NCBI GenBank assembly: GCA_021826835.1
Contig: JAKAYH010000157.1
Span: 1 to 6,012 of the forward strand
DNA length: 6,012 nucleotides
Direction of reading: 5' to 3'
Source of the DNA: Thermoplasmata archaeon
GTDB taxonomy: Archaea > Thermoplasmatota > Thermoplasmata > Thermoplasmatales > Thermoplasmataceae
Positions within the stretch are counted from its first letter, which is position 1. Every line of letters starts with the position of its first letter. The notes under the pieces are model-generated. The model saw nothing but the letters and a program-made list of their open reading frames with translations, made no database searches and was not told the DNA's origin. The translations under genes were made by a program, and so were the position numbers. This document shows positions 1 to 6,012 of this stretch, in pieces.

Positions 1-745
<745 letters not shown>

Positions 746-1852
746 TCAATATTTCATATTCAGGATTATAGTTGAATTATAATAATAAGTTTTAAGCAGA
801 AAAGAGGTTATATATGTTTCAACGAATGCTCCGAGGAGAATCAATATGACTGAGATTAAAAATAGCTTCAGCATTTCAATGGATGTGATTACTATCTTTT
901 TGGCAATGTAAGTGGAATCCATGTTTGCAAAATACCCCTGAATAATACTAAAAAAGAAATCCATAATTAGAGCACCAGTTGCAATCCCAAAGCAATACCC
1001 TATACTTTCAATAAAAAAATGCGGGGCCACACCATATAAAACAAAAGAAGGTAACGAATGAAAGGAGCCACCGATTAAAAGCGCAGATAGATAAGAATTT
1101 CCCATTAACGTTATAACATCCAGGAATAGAAATACGATCCCTCCAAGCACATACTTATAGAGATCAATTGAGAGGTTGCCTGTAAAAATTGATCTCAACT
1201 GTGTTAATGTAGGGCTATAAACAAAATTAGAGCTTCGTGGAGGGGATGGATTTAATGGAGACAGGTTGAATATTCCTATATCGATAAGCATTATTGTAAA
1301 GGAAATAAAATAAAGGCCTATTGAACCGTATAAAATATGTCTTGTTACCCCTGCTTTGCCATATCTTACAGTCGTCTCCCCAAAATGTTTTTCAAGTATT
1401 GTTCTAGAGTATCTCCCATTGAAGGCGAAAACACCATTTATTAACTGTATCGGAGGGATTGATTTAACCAGTGCTGATAATATATTATCCATGATAGTTT
1501 TTTTATGTTGCCCCTCTTTTTTATCTTGAAGTTTTACCGATTTTATTCCACATATTTTTTTCCCAATACTTTTTCCAGTTACTGACTCAACAAAAAAATA
1601 GATGATTGAAACCAGAATGTAAAAAAATAATGAATAAAATAATATCTTATCTGAATACGCTGGAAATAAGGGGCTGAGAACAAAATAATAACGGAAAAAT
1701 GCAACCAAGAAAATTGGAGTTAATTTTTCAAATACGACAATGAGAGAAGAAATACCTAAAATAACAATACAGTCAATGAGGTAAGAAATGTATCTTAGAG
1801 ATAACTCCGATACATTTAGCCTATTGTTCTCATTATCTTTGTTGACTTTCAT
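746..1852 (-). CDS. RDD domain fused to a SpoIIM (DUF95)-like integral membrane protein
   Basis: This is a 368-residue polytopic membrane protein. The N-terminal half (about 16-165) matches the RDD family. R20 and D27 lie in the first membrane helix (LRYISYLIDCIVI), followed by helices at about 45-63 and 70-90, the conserved post-helix block TGKSIGKKICGIKSVK (92-107), and the terminal ILEKHFGETTVRY block (152-163). The C-terminal half (about 215-355) has the SpoIIM/DUF95 pattern: N252 in GNSYLSALLIGG, P277-H278 and E282 in GVAPHFFIES, and E345 in GAFVETYIT. Its helices are at about 172-193, 236-262, 270-305 and 325-352. RDD and SpoIIM proteins are often encoded side by side with MoxR/DUF58 genes in bacteria, and here they appear as one chain. 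The biochemical function is unknown, although RDD proteins have been linked to ion or osmolyte transport. The start at 1852 overlaps the preceding gene by 20 bp, which suggests translational coupling. RDD is well supported; SpoIIM is a motif-level inference. Confidence 0.85.
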   Translation of the reverse strand: MKVNKDNENNRLNVSELSLRYISYLIDCIVILGISSLIVVFEKLTPIFLVAFFRYYFVLSPLFPAYSDKILFYSLFFYILVSIIYFFVESVTGKSIGKKICGIKSVKLQDKKEGQHKKTIMDNILSALVKSIPPIQLINGVFAFNGRYSRTILEKHFGETTVRYGKAGVTRHILYGSIGLYFISFTIMLIDIGIFNLSPLNPSPPRSSNFVYSPTLTQLRSIFTGNLSIDLYKYVLGGIVFLFLDVITLMGNSYLSALLIGGSFHSLPSFVLYGVAPHFFIESIGYCFGIATGALIMDFFFSIIQGYFANMDSTYIAKKIVITSIEMLKLFLISVILILLGAFVETYITSFLLKTYYYNSTIILNMKY

Positions 1853-2057
1853 TTTTTCTCTTCAATTTTTCATATTTCCTCTTAAAAAACAATACCTCAT
1901 ATGTGAAGGCAAATATCAAGAACCATATCCCAATATAAAATATCACAAATGCCTGAACAAAATTATTTCCCTGAGCCAGAAAATAGGAGGGAAACAAAGA
2001 TATAATCGCACCAGGTACCACTTCTAAGATTACCCTTCTTTTCTTTTCAGCATCCAT
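1833..2057 (-). CDS. Small two-helix membrane protein, unknown function
   Basis: This 74-residue protein begins MDAEKKRRVILEVVPG, with a basic N-terminus. Two predicted hydrophobic helices follow (about 12-29 and 33-57, the latter with many aromatic residues), and a highly charged Lys/Arg/Glu tail runs from about 58 to 74. I recognise no family. It is the first gene of a two-gene minus-strand operon: its last 20 bases overlap the start of the RDD-SpoIIM gene, so the two are probably co-translated and may act together in the membrane. The start at 2057 is supported by a TATA box about 24 bp upstream (2075-2086), which would give a leaderless message. The second ATG at 2053 is out of frame. The gene is small, but overlap, promoter placement and composition make it likely real. 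Confidence 0.75.
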   Translation of the reverse strand: MDAEKKRRVILEVVPGAIISLFPSYFLAQGNNFVQAFVIFYIGIWFLIFAFTYEVLFFKRKYEKLKRKNESQQR

Positions 2058-2074
2058 GGAAAGATCAATGCAAA

Positions 2075-2086
2075 CATATATTTAAC
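2075..2086 (-). promoter_or_regulatory. TATA box for the minus-strand membrane-protein operon
   Basis: On the minus strand this reads GTTAAATATATG, a good archaeal TATA element. Its centre is about 24 bp upstream of the ATG at 2057, so transcription would begin at or within a few bases of the start codon (leaderless mRNA). No Shine-Dalgarno sequence precedes this start, which agrees with that reading. Confidence 0.6.
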
Positions 2087-2202
2087 AGTTAGTGTTGAAC
2101 TGGCAAATAGACGCCTGCGCTTAAATAATGGAACACACCCTTTAAAATTATTCAGGTATTCAAAGAGAGAAAATTGAGGGAAAGAAAACGGAAAGAAGAA
2201 AA

Positions 2203-2268
2203 TTTTTATATTGCAAAAATAAATAAGTTGAAGTAATTATGTTCGTATATAAAATCGAATTTGGGAGG
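2203..2268 (+). promoter_or_regulatory. Promoter region and Shine-Dalgarno of the signal peptidase gene
   Basis: There are two TATA-like boxes: TTTTTATAT at 2203-2211 and the stronger TATATAAAA at 2246-2254. A Shine-Dalgarno-like GGGAGG sits at 2263-2268, 12 nt before the ATG at 2281. The downstream box predicts a transcript starting near 2275 that would lack this site. The upstream box predicts one starting near 2235 that would include it. Either promoter could be used. A stop codon (TGA, 2272-2274) in frame just upstream fixes 2281 as the earliest possible start. Confidence 0.5.
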
Positions 2269-2280
2269 GAATGATTCATA

Positions 2281-3264
2281 ATGAACCTTTTATCGTATAT
2301 CATTGGTTCGTGTGTTTTTTTTGTATTTTTTGATGTGTTGTTTTTAGCTTGTGCAATTTCTATCCCCATAATGAAAAATATAAAGACAAGGAATAAACCT
2401 GATGAGAATAAAAACATACAAGATAACCATTTTCTCCTTGAAAGAACTATTTCTGGTTTAATTCTGATCTTAATGGTTATTGCTATTTATTTTATATTAA
2501 TCACTTTTGACTCCTCTGCCATACAAGTTCGTGGGAATTTCACCAAAGCATTCTCTGGACCTTACTTTCACATTTTAATTTACCTCATTGCCTTTTTTGT
2601 ATATTCCTTGTTTTCCCTGACAATTTTGCCTCTCGATCAGAGGCTGGCCGTAGGTAAAACGTTTATCTTTGCAGTGGGTCTTGCGCTGACAGCTTCCCTT
2701 GAATTTAACAATCCAGCAGCTAATTCTCCCTATATCTGGACCTATACATTTGTATCCGCTGCTGCCCTCACATCTATCCTGATACGGAGTTCAAAAATTT
2801 TAACAAATCGCAATACCAAATACAGGATAACCATGGCCTTTGGAACAAGTATGCTGCCTACCATCATGCCAGGCACATTATTAATTGTACAGAGAGACTA
2901 TCCTGTAAAGAACATTAAGGAGGGTGACATAATTGAATACATTAGTTCCATGCGCTATTCCCTCAGGAGGGTAGTTCACAGGGTTGTTAAAATTAATCCT
3001 TATTCTTTAATAGTTAAGGGCGATAATAATGAAAGCCCTGATCCTGAAATATCTACCAGAAGAATCACAGGTGTGGTCATAGGAGAGATAGATAAAGTTA
3101 CAAAGGAAATTCATCCTTTCAAAGACGATGTAAATTCAGACACCTTTGATACGATGATGAATAATAAAGGTGAGCTGAGCTATGGGGGAAATCTATTTAT
3201 TTCTCGACTTTCGATCTTTACAGTGATTTCAATTTTGATTACAACTATCCTAGTGCTTGCATGA
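2281..3264 (+). CDS. Archaeal-type signal peptidase I with polytopic N-terminal extension
   Basis: This 327-residue protein has a C-terminal catalytic domain (about 180-280) of peptidase family S26, ER/archaeal (S26B) branch, which removes signal peptides from exported preproteins at the outer face of the membrane. Box B is FGTSMLPTIMPG with nucleophile S190. The general base is His233 in RRVVHRVVK, where bacterial enzymes have Lys. The Asp boxes are KGDNNESPDPE with D248 and D254. All expected catalytic residues are present. Instead of the usual single N-terminal anchor there are about five hydrophobic helices before the domain (about 5-30, 57-77, 96-118, 127-142 and 152-168) and one at the C-terminus (about 305-327). 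Family members of this branch are commonly about 150-220 residues. The gene is divergent from the RDD-SpoIIM operon and may be a specialised paralogue. Its stop lies 21 bp before the IS630 remnant start. Confidence 0.88.
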   Translation: MNLLSYIIGSCVFFVFFDVLFLACAISIPIMKNIKTRNKPDENKNIQDNHFLLERTISGLILILMVIAIYFILITFDSSAIQVRGNFTKAFSGPYFHILIYLIAFFVYSLFSLTILPLDQRLAVGKTFIFAVGLALTASLEFNNPAANSPYIWTYTFVSAAALTSILIRSSKILTNRNTKYRITMAFGTSMLPTIMPGTLLIVQRDYPVKNIKEGDIIEYISSMRYSLRRVVHRVVKINPYSLIVKGDNNESPDPEISTRRITGVVIGEIDKVTKEIHPFKDDVNSDTFDTMMNNKGELSYGGNLFISRLSIFTVISILITTILVLA

Positions 3265-3285
3265 TTAAATAACCGATATTTATAT

Positions 3286-3601
3286 ATGAGGTTGACAGGT
3301 TATATTATTCCAAGGAAATCCAAACCCATAGTATTATCTGATGAAGACAGAGAATTAGTTGAAAAACTCCAGCGGGGCAGAAGACGGAGAAAAGGCTTGC
3401 ATTTAGAGCTTCCATAATACTTGCCTGCCCATCCGGAAAGATGGTCAGGGATATTCCCTCTTATCTTCATACTATACCCAATACTGTCATGCAGTGGAGG
3501 GATCGTTATCTGGGAAACGGTATTAAAGGACTGTATGACGGGACGAGGACGGGAAAGCCAAAGAAACATCCAGCAGATCTCAAGGTTCAGATAGTGAATC
3601 T
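3286..3601 (+). pseudogene. IS630-family transposase, N-terminal part, frameshifted and interrupted by IS110
   Basis: This is the helix-turn-helix portion of an IS630 (Tc1/mariner superfamily) transposase. Frame 1 from the ATG at 3286 reads MRLTGYIIPRKSKPIVLSDE and DRELVEKLQ, then hits TAA at 3415-3417. Frame 3 from about 3378 resumes as KTEKRLAFRASIILACPSGK, then DIPSYLHTIPNTVMQWRDRY, then GNGIKGLYDGTRTGKPKKHP, the classic IS630 DNA-binding region, so a single-base indel lies near 3378-3395. The frame ends at a TGA (3609-3611) created by the IS110 insertion at 3601/3602. Excising the insert rejoins it in frame with the remnant at 4939-4990. The DDE catalytic domain is absent. The copy belongs to a different subgroup from the minus-strand IS630 at 4997-5969, because the N-termini are unlike each other. 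Confidence 0.85.
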
Positions 3602-3602
3602 T
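3598..3602. repeat. Direct repeat ATCTT, left copy, containing the putative CT core
   Basis: ATCTT here and again at 4935-4939 brackets the IS110 element. Collapsing the two copies to one restores the IS630 reading frame. IS110-family recombinases exchange at a short core (CT in IS621) and do not make ordinary target duplications, so CT at 3600-3601 and 4937-4938 is the natural core candidate. The neighbouring A, T and T would then be identical by coincidence or through guide-imposed similarity. Confidence 0.6.
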
Positions 3603-3605
3603 CTT

Positions 3606-4722
3606 CTATGAAAAAAGTTTATCTGACATGGAACTAATATTATGATTCTTAATGATATTTATGATATCGATTACGTACCTTGATACGTTCGGACGTATGG
3701 ATCTCATGCGCATGGATTCTATTTTCTTCTCTGTCAGACTTCCTATCTCATCGTATAAAGCGATACGCTTTGATAGCATCGTCCATATGGTTTCAGCAAG
3801 CATTCTAGCTATCGCAACAATAGCACGATGCTTTCCTAACCGCCTTACGAGTTTTAGATACTTTATCACCATGTGCGCAGCGTTCACAAGCACGAATCTT
3901 AGCATTGAGGGACCATTCTTAGATATGTGACCCCTTTGATCTCTAGACCCTGATTGGGTCTGCCTCGGGACAAGAGCAGAGTACGAAGCAAGCTTTTCCT
4001 TGCTGTCGAATCTGTGAATGTTATCTATTTCTGATATTATAGCTGCTGCGGAATAAACTTTTATTCAAGGAATGGTCATGAGCAGTTTGGCCTCTTCGTT
4101 GTTGTTTGATATCCTCCCTATTTCATCCTCAATCATCTGGCCTTCTTCTGTTCAGTTCGATTATCTTCTCGAGCATATCCGACATGACTATATTCTCAGC
4201 TGTAGTCATTCTGGATATGGCCTCCTCGATCTTCCTCATGCGCCTCTTTCCAAATATATCGCTTTCATCTATAGCGATTACATGCATTGCAAGTATCCCA
4301 TGGATCATGTAATTTATGGCTGTTGATTCTTCGCCCAGTGATCTCCTGTACCTTACAGGTGTCTTTGGATCATCCGTTTCCCTTGAAGATATGTGCACCT
4401 CCGGAAGTTCTCCGATCCTGAGGAGCTTTGCGAGTTTGTACGATTCTTCATGATCGTTCTTCTTCACCGATCTGAATATAAGCGCAAGTTTGGATGGATC
4501 CGCAAGATGGACTGAAAAACAGTTATCTCTGAGGATACATGCATTGTACTTTCCAGATGTTGATGTTTCCAATGCGATCTCAACTTCACATGTTCGGTAC
4601 CTCTGGATAAACTCTTTCCAGGATTCATGGCAGTTTACTATCTCATATCTTTCCTCTATCTCTCCATTTTCATTCATTTCCGTAACGTATACAGTACACG
4701 TTTATGTACGTCCAAAACCCAT
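3606..4722 (-). pseudogene. IS110-family (DEDD/serine) transposase, broken by frameshifts and a nonsense codon
   Basis: The intended start is ATG at 4722, 9 nt after a perfect Shine-Dalgarno. MGFG is followed by damage: DVHK (4712-4701, holding the first catalytic Asp) is in another frame, and the starting frame meets TAA at 4704-4702. The frame recovers as TCTVYVTEMNENGEIEERYE. The DEDD domain (4677 to about 4150) shows EVEIALETSTSG (catalytic Glu) and SVKKNDHEESYKLAKLL, where the fourth acidic position, normally Asp, is Glu. The frame shifts again near 4130-4150. A TGA at 4067-4065 replaces the expected Gly codon in IP(G)IKVYSAAAI. The C-terminal domain follows, with QTQSGSRDQRGHISKNGPSM (catalytic Ser region) and LVNAAHMVIKYLK, ending at TAG 3608-3606. 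The reconstructed length is about 370 residues, usual for the family. The pieces have escaped large deletion, so inactivation looks fairly recent. Confidence 0.92.
3608..3627. repeat. IS110 subterminal inverted repeat, transposase-3' side
   Basis: ATGAAAAAAGTTTATCTGAC. The reverse complement of 4913-4931 is identical except for one missing A after GTTT (13 contiguous matches, then 6). The repeat begins 6 bp inside the inferred element end. The last codons of the transposase (DKLFS and the stop) lie within or beside it. Confidence 0.75.
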
Positions 4723-4731
4723 ATAGATTCC

Positions 4732-4741
4732 GATCACCTCC
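4732..4741 (-). promoter_or_regulatory. Strong Shine-Dalgarno of the IS110 transposase
   Basis: On the minus strand this reads GGAGGTGATC, fully complementary to the usual 3' end of archaeal and bacterial 16S rRNA. It lies 9 nt upstream of the ATG at 4722, and this supports that start even though the coding region is damaged. It contrasts with the leaderless-type start of the minus-strand host operon. Confidence 0.75.
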
Positions 4742-4749
4742 TATCTTGG

Positions 4750-4889
4750 GTGAGAGTTCAGAGTCGGAGATAACTCGACAGTCTTCTATTCACCCCTGTT
4801 TCAGGGTATTATGTCGAGGCGAAGGGTAGCCAATCTCAGATACGACCTCACAGGTCAGGACACTATCAGGCTGCCACTCCAACTCTCAC
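4750..4889 (-). ncRNA. Candidate IS110 bridge RNA (guide RNA) locus
   Basis: This structured segment lies in the transposase leader. The outer stem is GTGAGAGTT (4750-4758) with AACTCTCAC (4881-4889), extended by GAGT (4761-4764) with ACTC (4876-4879). Arm 1 pairs CTCGACA (4774-4780) with TGTCGAG (4812-4818) and carries an apical hairpin CCCTG-TTT-CAGGG (4794-4806) and an asymmetric internal loop (4781-4793 / 4807-4811). Arm 2 pairs GGTAGCC (4825-4831) with GGCTGCC (4869-4875) and carries an apical hairpin GACCT-CAC-AGGTC (4844-4856) and a 12/12 internal loop (4832-4843 / 4857-4868). IS110 bridge RNAs are known to come from the leader upstream of the transposase and to hold two internal-loop guides. 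The minus strand is chosen by analogy. On that strand arm 2 would come first and has one C-A mismatch, which is a G-U pair on the plus strand. Exact ends and expression are unknown. Confidence 0.7.
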
Positions 4890-4912
4890 GCTGGCATCGT
4901 CATGTCAACGCG

Positions 4913-4931
4913 GTCAGAAAACTTTTTTCAT
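4913..4931. repeat. IS110 subterminal inverted repeat, leader side
   Basis: This is the partner of 3608-3627: GTCAGA followed by AAACTTTTTTCAT, ending 5 bp before the inferred element end at 4936. A further short inverted pair, ATGTCA (4902-4907) and TGACAT (4931-4936), brackets it. If the element circularises, the two repeats would sit head to head around the core. Confidence 0.75.
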
Positions 4932-4934
4932 GAC

Positions 4935-4939
4935 ATCTT
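4935..4939. repeat. Direct repeat ATCTT, right copy, containing the putative CT core
   Basis: This is the right-hand counterpart of 3598-3602, with the CT core candidate at 4937-4938. Joining the left flank here in frame gives AAT-CTT-AAA-AGA within the IS630 coding sequence. Confidence 0.6.
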
Positions 4940-4990
4940 AAAAGAAAAGATCCTCCACATGGGCATGCAGTTTGGAATGGTCCCTATTCT
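4939..4990 (+). pseudogene. IS630-family transposase, continuation downstream of the IS110 insertion
   Basis: Read as the continuation of the codon started at 3600-3601, this gives L-KRKDPPHGHAVWNGPYS. A Pro-Pro-x-Gly...Trp-x-Gly-Pro segment follows the helix-turn-helix region in IS630 transposases, so this is the displaced next piece of the gene that starts at 3286. Similarity fades after about 4987, where the opposite-strand IS630 copy begins, so the DDE part of this copy is lost. Confidence 0.65.
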
Positions 4991-4996
4991 ACTTCC

Positions 4997-5969
4997 CTAA
5001 CTCTTTCCCATAAATGGTGGTAAGAGACGACTCGAACCCATGATTATTCTTTTCATTTTTTCAGGATCACTTTTCAGATTGTTCATTGTGAGAGTAACCT
5101 TACTCTTCAGATCATTCAGGTTAGCAGGACAGAAATTTGGAAGTTCCTGATATTTCAGGGCATTCCACACATATTCATCCGGGTTGAGTTCAGGAGAATA
5201 TGCAGGAATTCTCCCTGTAATCAATCTGTCGTTGTGTGTTTCCAGAAAATCCTTCACGATCCTGCTTCTGTGTATTGTTATATTATCCCAGAACATGTAA
5301 AGGAATCCATGTATTTCTGAGAGAAGCTGTTCCAGGAATCTGATTGTATCATTACTATCCATGCTTCCTTCTTTAATCATGAAATATAAATTTCCGTCAT
5401 GTGTTACGGGGGATGTTACTGATATACGATCCCTGTTCTCCTTCGTCTTGATTCTTGGCCTCCTGCCCTTCTGGGACCATGTCTTCCTCACATTGGGCCT
5501 TCTCTGTACTCCCGATCCATTCTGGAACAGAATTATTGCATTCTTCTCATCTGCCTCTTTCACATATTCAGGATAATTCTTTTCAAGCCACTCCATCAGT
5601 ATTCTTCTCTATAGTAAGAGCAACCTGAATCTGTGCTGAATAACCGAGATTTTTCAAAACACGCCGGATATGTGTTGTGTTGTACTCAACATCAAGTTTT
5701 TTCTCTATGACTTCAGATATTCTCTTCAGCTTCTCATTCTGAACCTTTGTCAGTTTCCCCCTGGAACCTGGATGCTTCCTTTCATGCCAGTCTCTATTCT
5801 GTTCAAGTTTGACTGCCCAGTTTTACACTGTCCTTCGATTCACACCAAGTTTCCTTTATATTAAAGATTTCTTCACGCCTTTCTTAAGCATTTCAAAACC
5901 CTGTTTCCTTTTCCATTCCCTGACTTCTGATTTATCACTGGACCCGTGCCTGGGCTTCCCGGCAGCCAT
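4997..5969 (-). pseudogene. Second IS630-family transposase, inactivated
   Basis: The probable start is ATG at 5969 (MAAGKPRHGSSDKSEVREWK). The helix-turn-helix region is interrupted by TAA at 5858-5856 and again at 5825-5823 (RKLGVNRRTV-stop-NWAVKLEQN). The linker GKLTKVQNEKLKRISEV and the second DNA-binding part THIRRVLKNLGYSAQ follow. A frameshift near 5597-5625 leads into the catalytic domain, whose open frame starts MEWLEKNYPEYVKEA at 5596. There the first catalytic Asp-Glu pair of the DDE triad reads Asn-Gly (FQNGSGVQ, residues 26-27). The second Asp is intact in MFWDNITIHRS (D104), as is the third acidic residue in YSPELNPDEYVWN (E141). The frame ends at TAG 4999-4997. With two nonsense codons, a frameshift and a lost catalytic Asp, this copy is dead. 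I could not identify clear terminal inverted repeats. Confidence 0.9.
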
Positions 5970-6012
5970 GATAACTGTAAACGCAGATTGGATATAAACA
6001 TTATTATAGAAT
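5970..6012. other. Upstream flank of the minus-strand IS630 copy
   Basis: This is a short AT-rich stretch to the window edge. On the minus strand it contains TATAATAATG-like and GTTTATATCC sequences that could be a TATA box for the transposase or part of its terminal repeat. The element end is not resolved. Confidence 0.3.

Larger units (their letters stand above)
3602..4936 (-). mobile_element. IS110-family insertion sequence (about 1335 bp), decayed, inserted in an IS630 gene
   Basis: The boundaries come from two independent observations. First, joining 3601 to 4939 restores IS630 coding ...VQIVNL-KRKDPPHGHAVWNGP, a segment expected in IS630 transposases. Second, 19-20 bp inverted repeats lie 5-6 bp inside each end (3608-3627 and 4913-4931). 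The transposase runs on the minus strand and ends only 4 bp from the 3602 end. The other end has a 214-bp non-coding leader holding the structured RNA candidate. CT flanks both ends. The transposase is multiply broken, so the copy is not autonomous. A leader upstream of the gene is the layout of the IS110 subgroup, while subterminal inverted repeats are more typical of the IS1111 subgroup, so the element mixes features of both. Confidence 0.85.

Noticed and set aside
1788..2027. Plus-strand 79-aa open frame
   Set aside because: Antisense shadow of the overlapping minus-strand membrane-protein genes.
2160..2417. Minus-strand 85-aa open frame
   Set aside because: It runs antisense across the signal peptidase start and its promoter, and has no family features.
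3300..3569. Minus-strand 89-aa open frame
   Set aside because: Antisense to the IS630 helix-turn-helix remnant, whose plus-strand reading matches the family.
3587..3596. TCAGATAGTG in the left flank matches both sides of the arm 2 internal loop (TCAGATA at 4836-4842; GATAGTG as the complement of 4861-4867).
   Set aside because: It lies 4-13 bp outside the inferred core, wholly inside IS630 coding sequence, and is not split by the insertion, so it does not fit target-guide geometry. It is recorded because the match is long for chance.
3652..4326. Plus-strand open frames of 92, 84 and 68 aa
   Set aside because: Antisense shadows of the IS110 transposase.
4490..4726. Plus-strand 78-aa open frame
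   Set aside because: Antisense to the IS110 DEDD domain.
5361..5997. Plus-strand open frames of 71, 64 and 62 aa
   Set aside because: Antisense shadows of the minus-strand IS630 transposase.
4984..6012. Possible terminal repeat ATTCTA at the two ends of the minus-strand IS630
   Set aside because: Only 6 bp match and one copy sits at the window edge, which is too short to support in AT-rich DNA.

Overview
The window looks like an AT-rich archaeal chromosome segment, probably from the Thermoplasmatales or a near relative. This is an inference from four things: the host genes are AT-rich, their promoters are TATA boxes placed about 25 bp upstream of the start codon (leaderless or nearly leaderless mRNAs), the signal peptidase is of the archaeal/ER Ser-His type, and the mobile elements are IS110, IS630 and IS21 relatives. 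No RNA gene or marker protein fixes the species.

Layout. Positions 1-350 hold a frameshifted, truncated IstB ATPase remnant of an IS21 element. About 390 bp of AT-rich DNA without a convincing gene follows. Positions 746-3264 are the only apparently intact host genes: a minus-strand pair (a 74-aa two-helix membrane protein, then a 368-aa protein that I read as an RDD domain fused to a SpoIIM/DUF95-like domain), divergently arranged from a 327-aa signal peptidase I with an unusually large polytopic N-terminal region. All three are membrane proteins. They share a roughly 220-bp divergent intergenic region carrying TATA boxes for both directions.

From about 3270 to the end the window is a nest of decayed insertion sequences. 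A plus-strand IS630-type transposase fragment begins at 3286 and is interrupted at 3601 by an IS110-family element. Removing 3602-4938 and keeping one copy of the flanking ATCTT rejoins the IS630 reading frame and restores a conserved PPHGHAVWNGP segment. This gives near base-level boundaries for the IS110 element: about 3602-4936, with CT on both sides. A second, different IS630 copy lies in the opposite orientation at 4997-5969. Every transposase in the window carries frameshifts, nonsense codons or changed catalytic residues, so none looks functional.

The most interesting signal is the 214-bp non-coding left end of the IS110 element. Positions 4750-4889 fold into a closed multibranch structure. 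An outer 9-bp stem, extended by 4 bp, encloses two arms, and each arm has a basal 7-bp stem, an internal loop and a perfect 5-bp apical hairpin. This is the architecture expected of a bridge RNA (IS110-family guide RNA) with donor- and target-binding loops. One internal loop contains 8 bases identical to the first 8 bases of the element at its transposase-3' end. The opposite side of that arm contains the complement of the last 5 bases of the other end. I propose that this is an archaeal bridge RNA locus, unusual in also being flanked by 19-20 bp subterminal inverted repeats.
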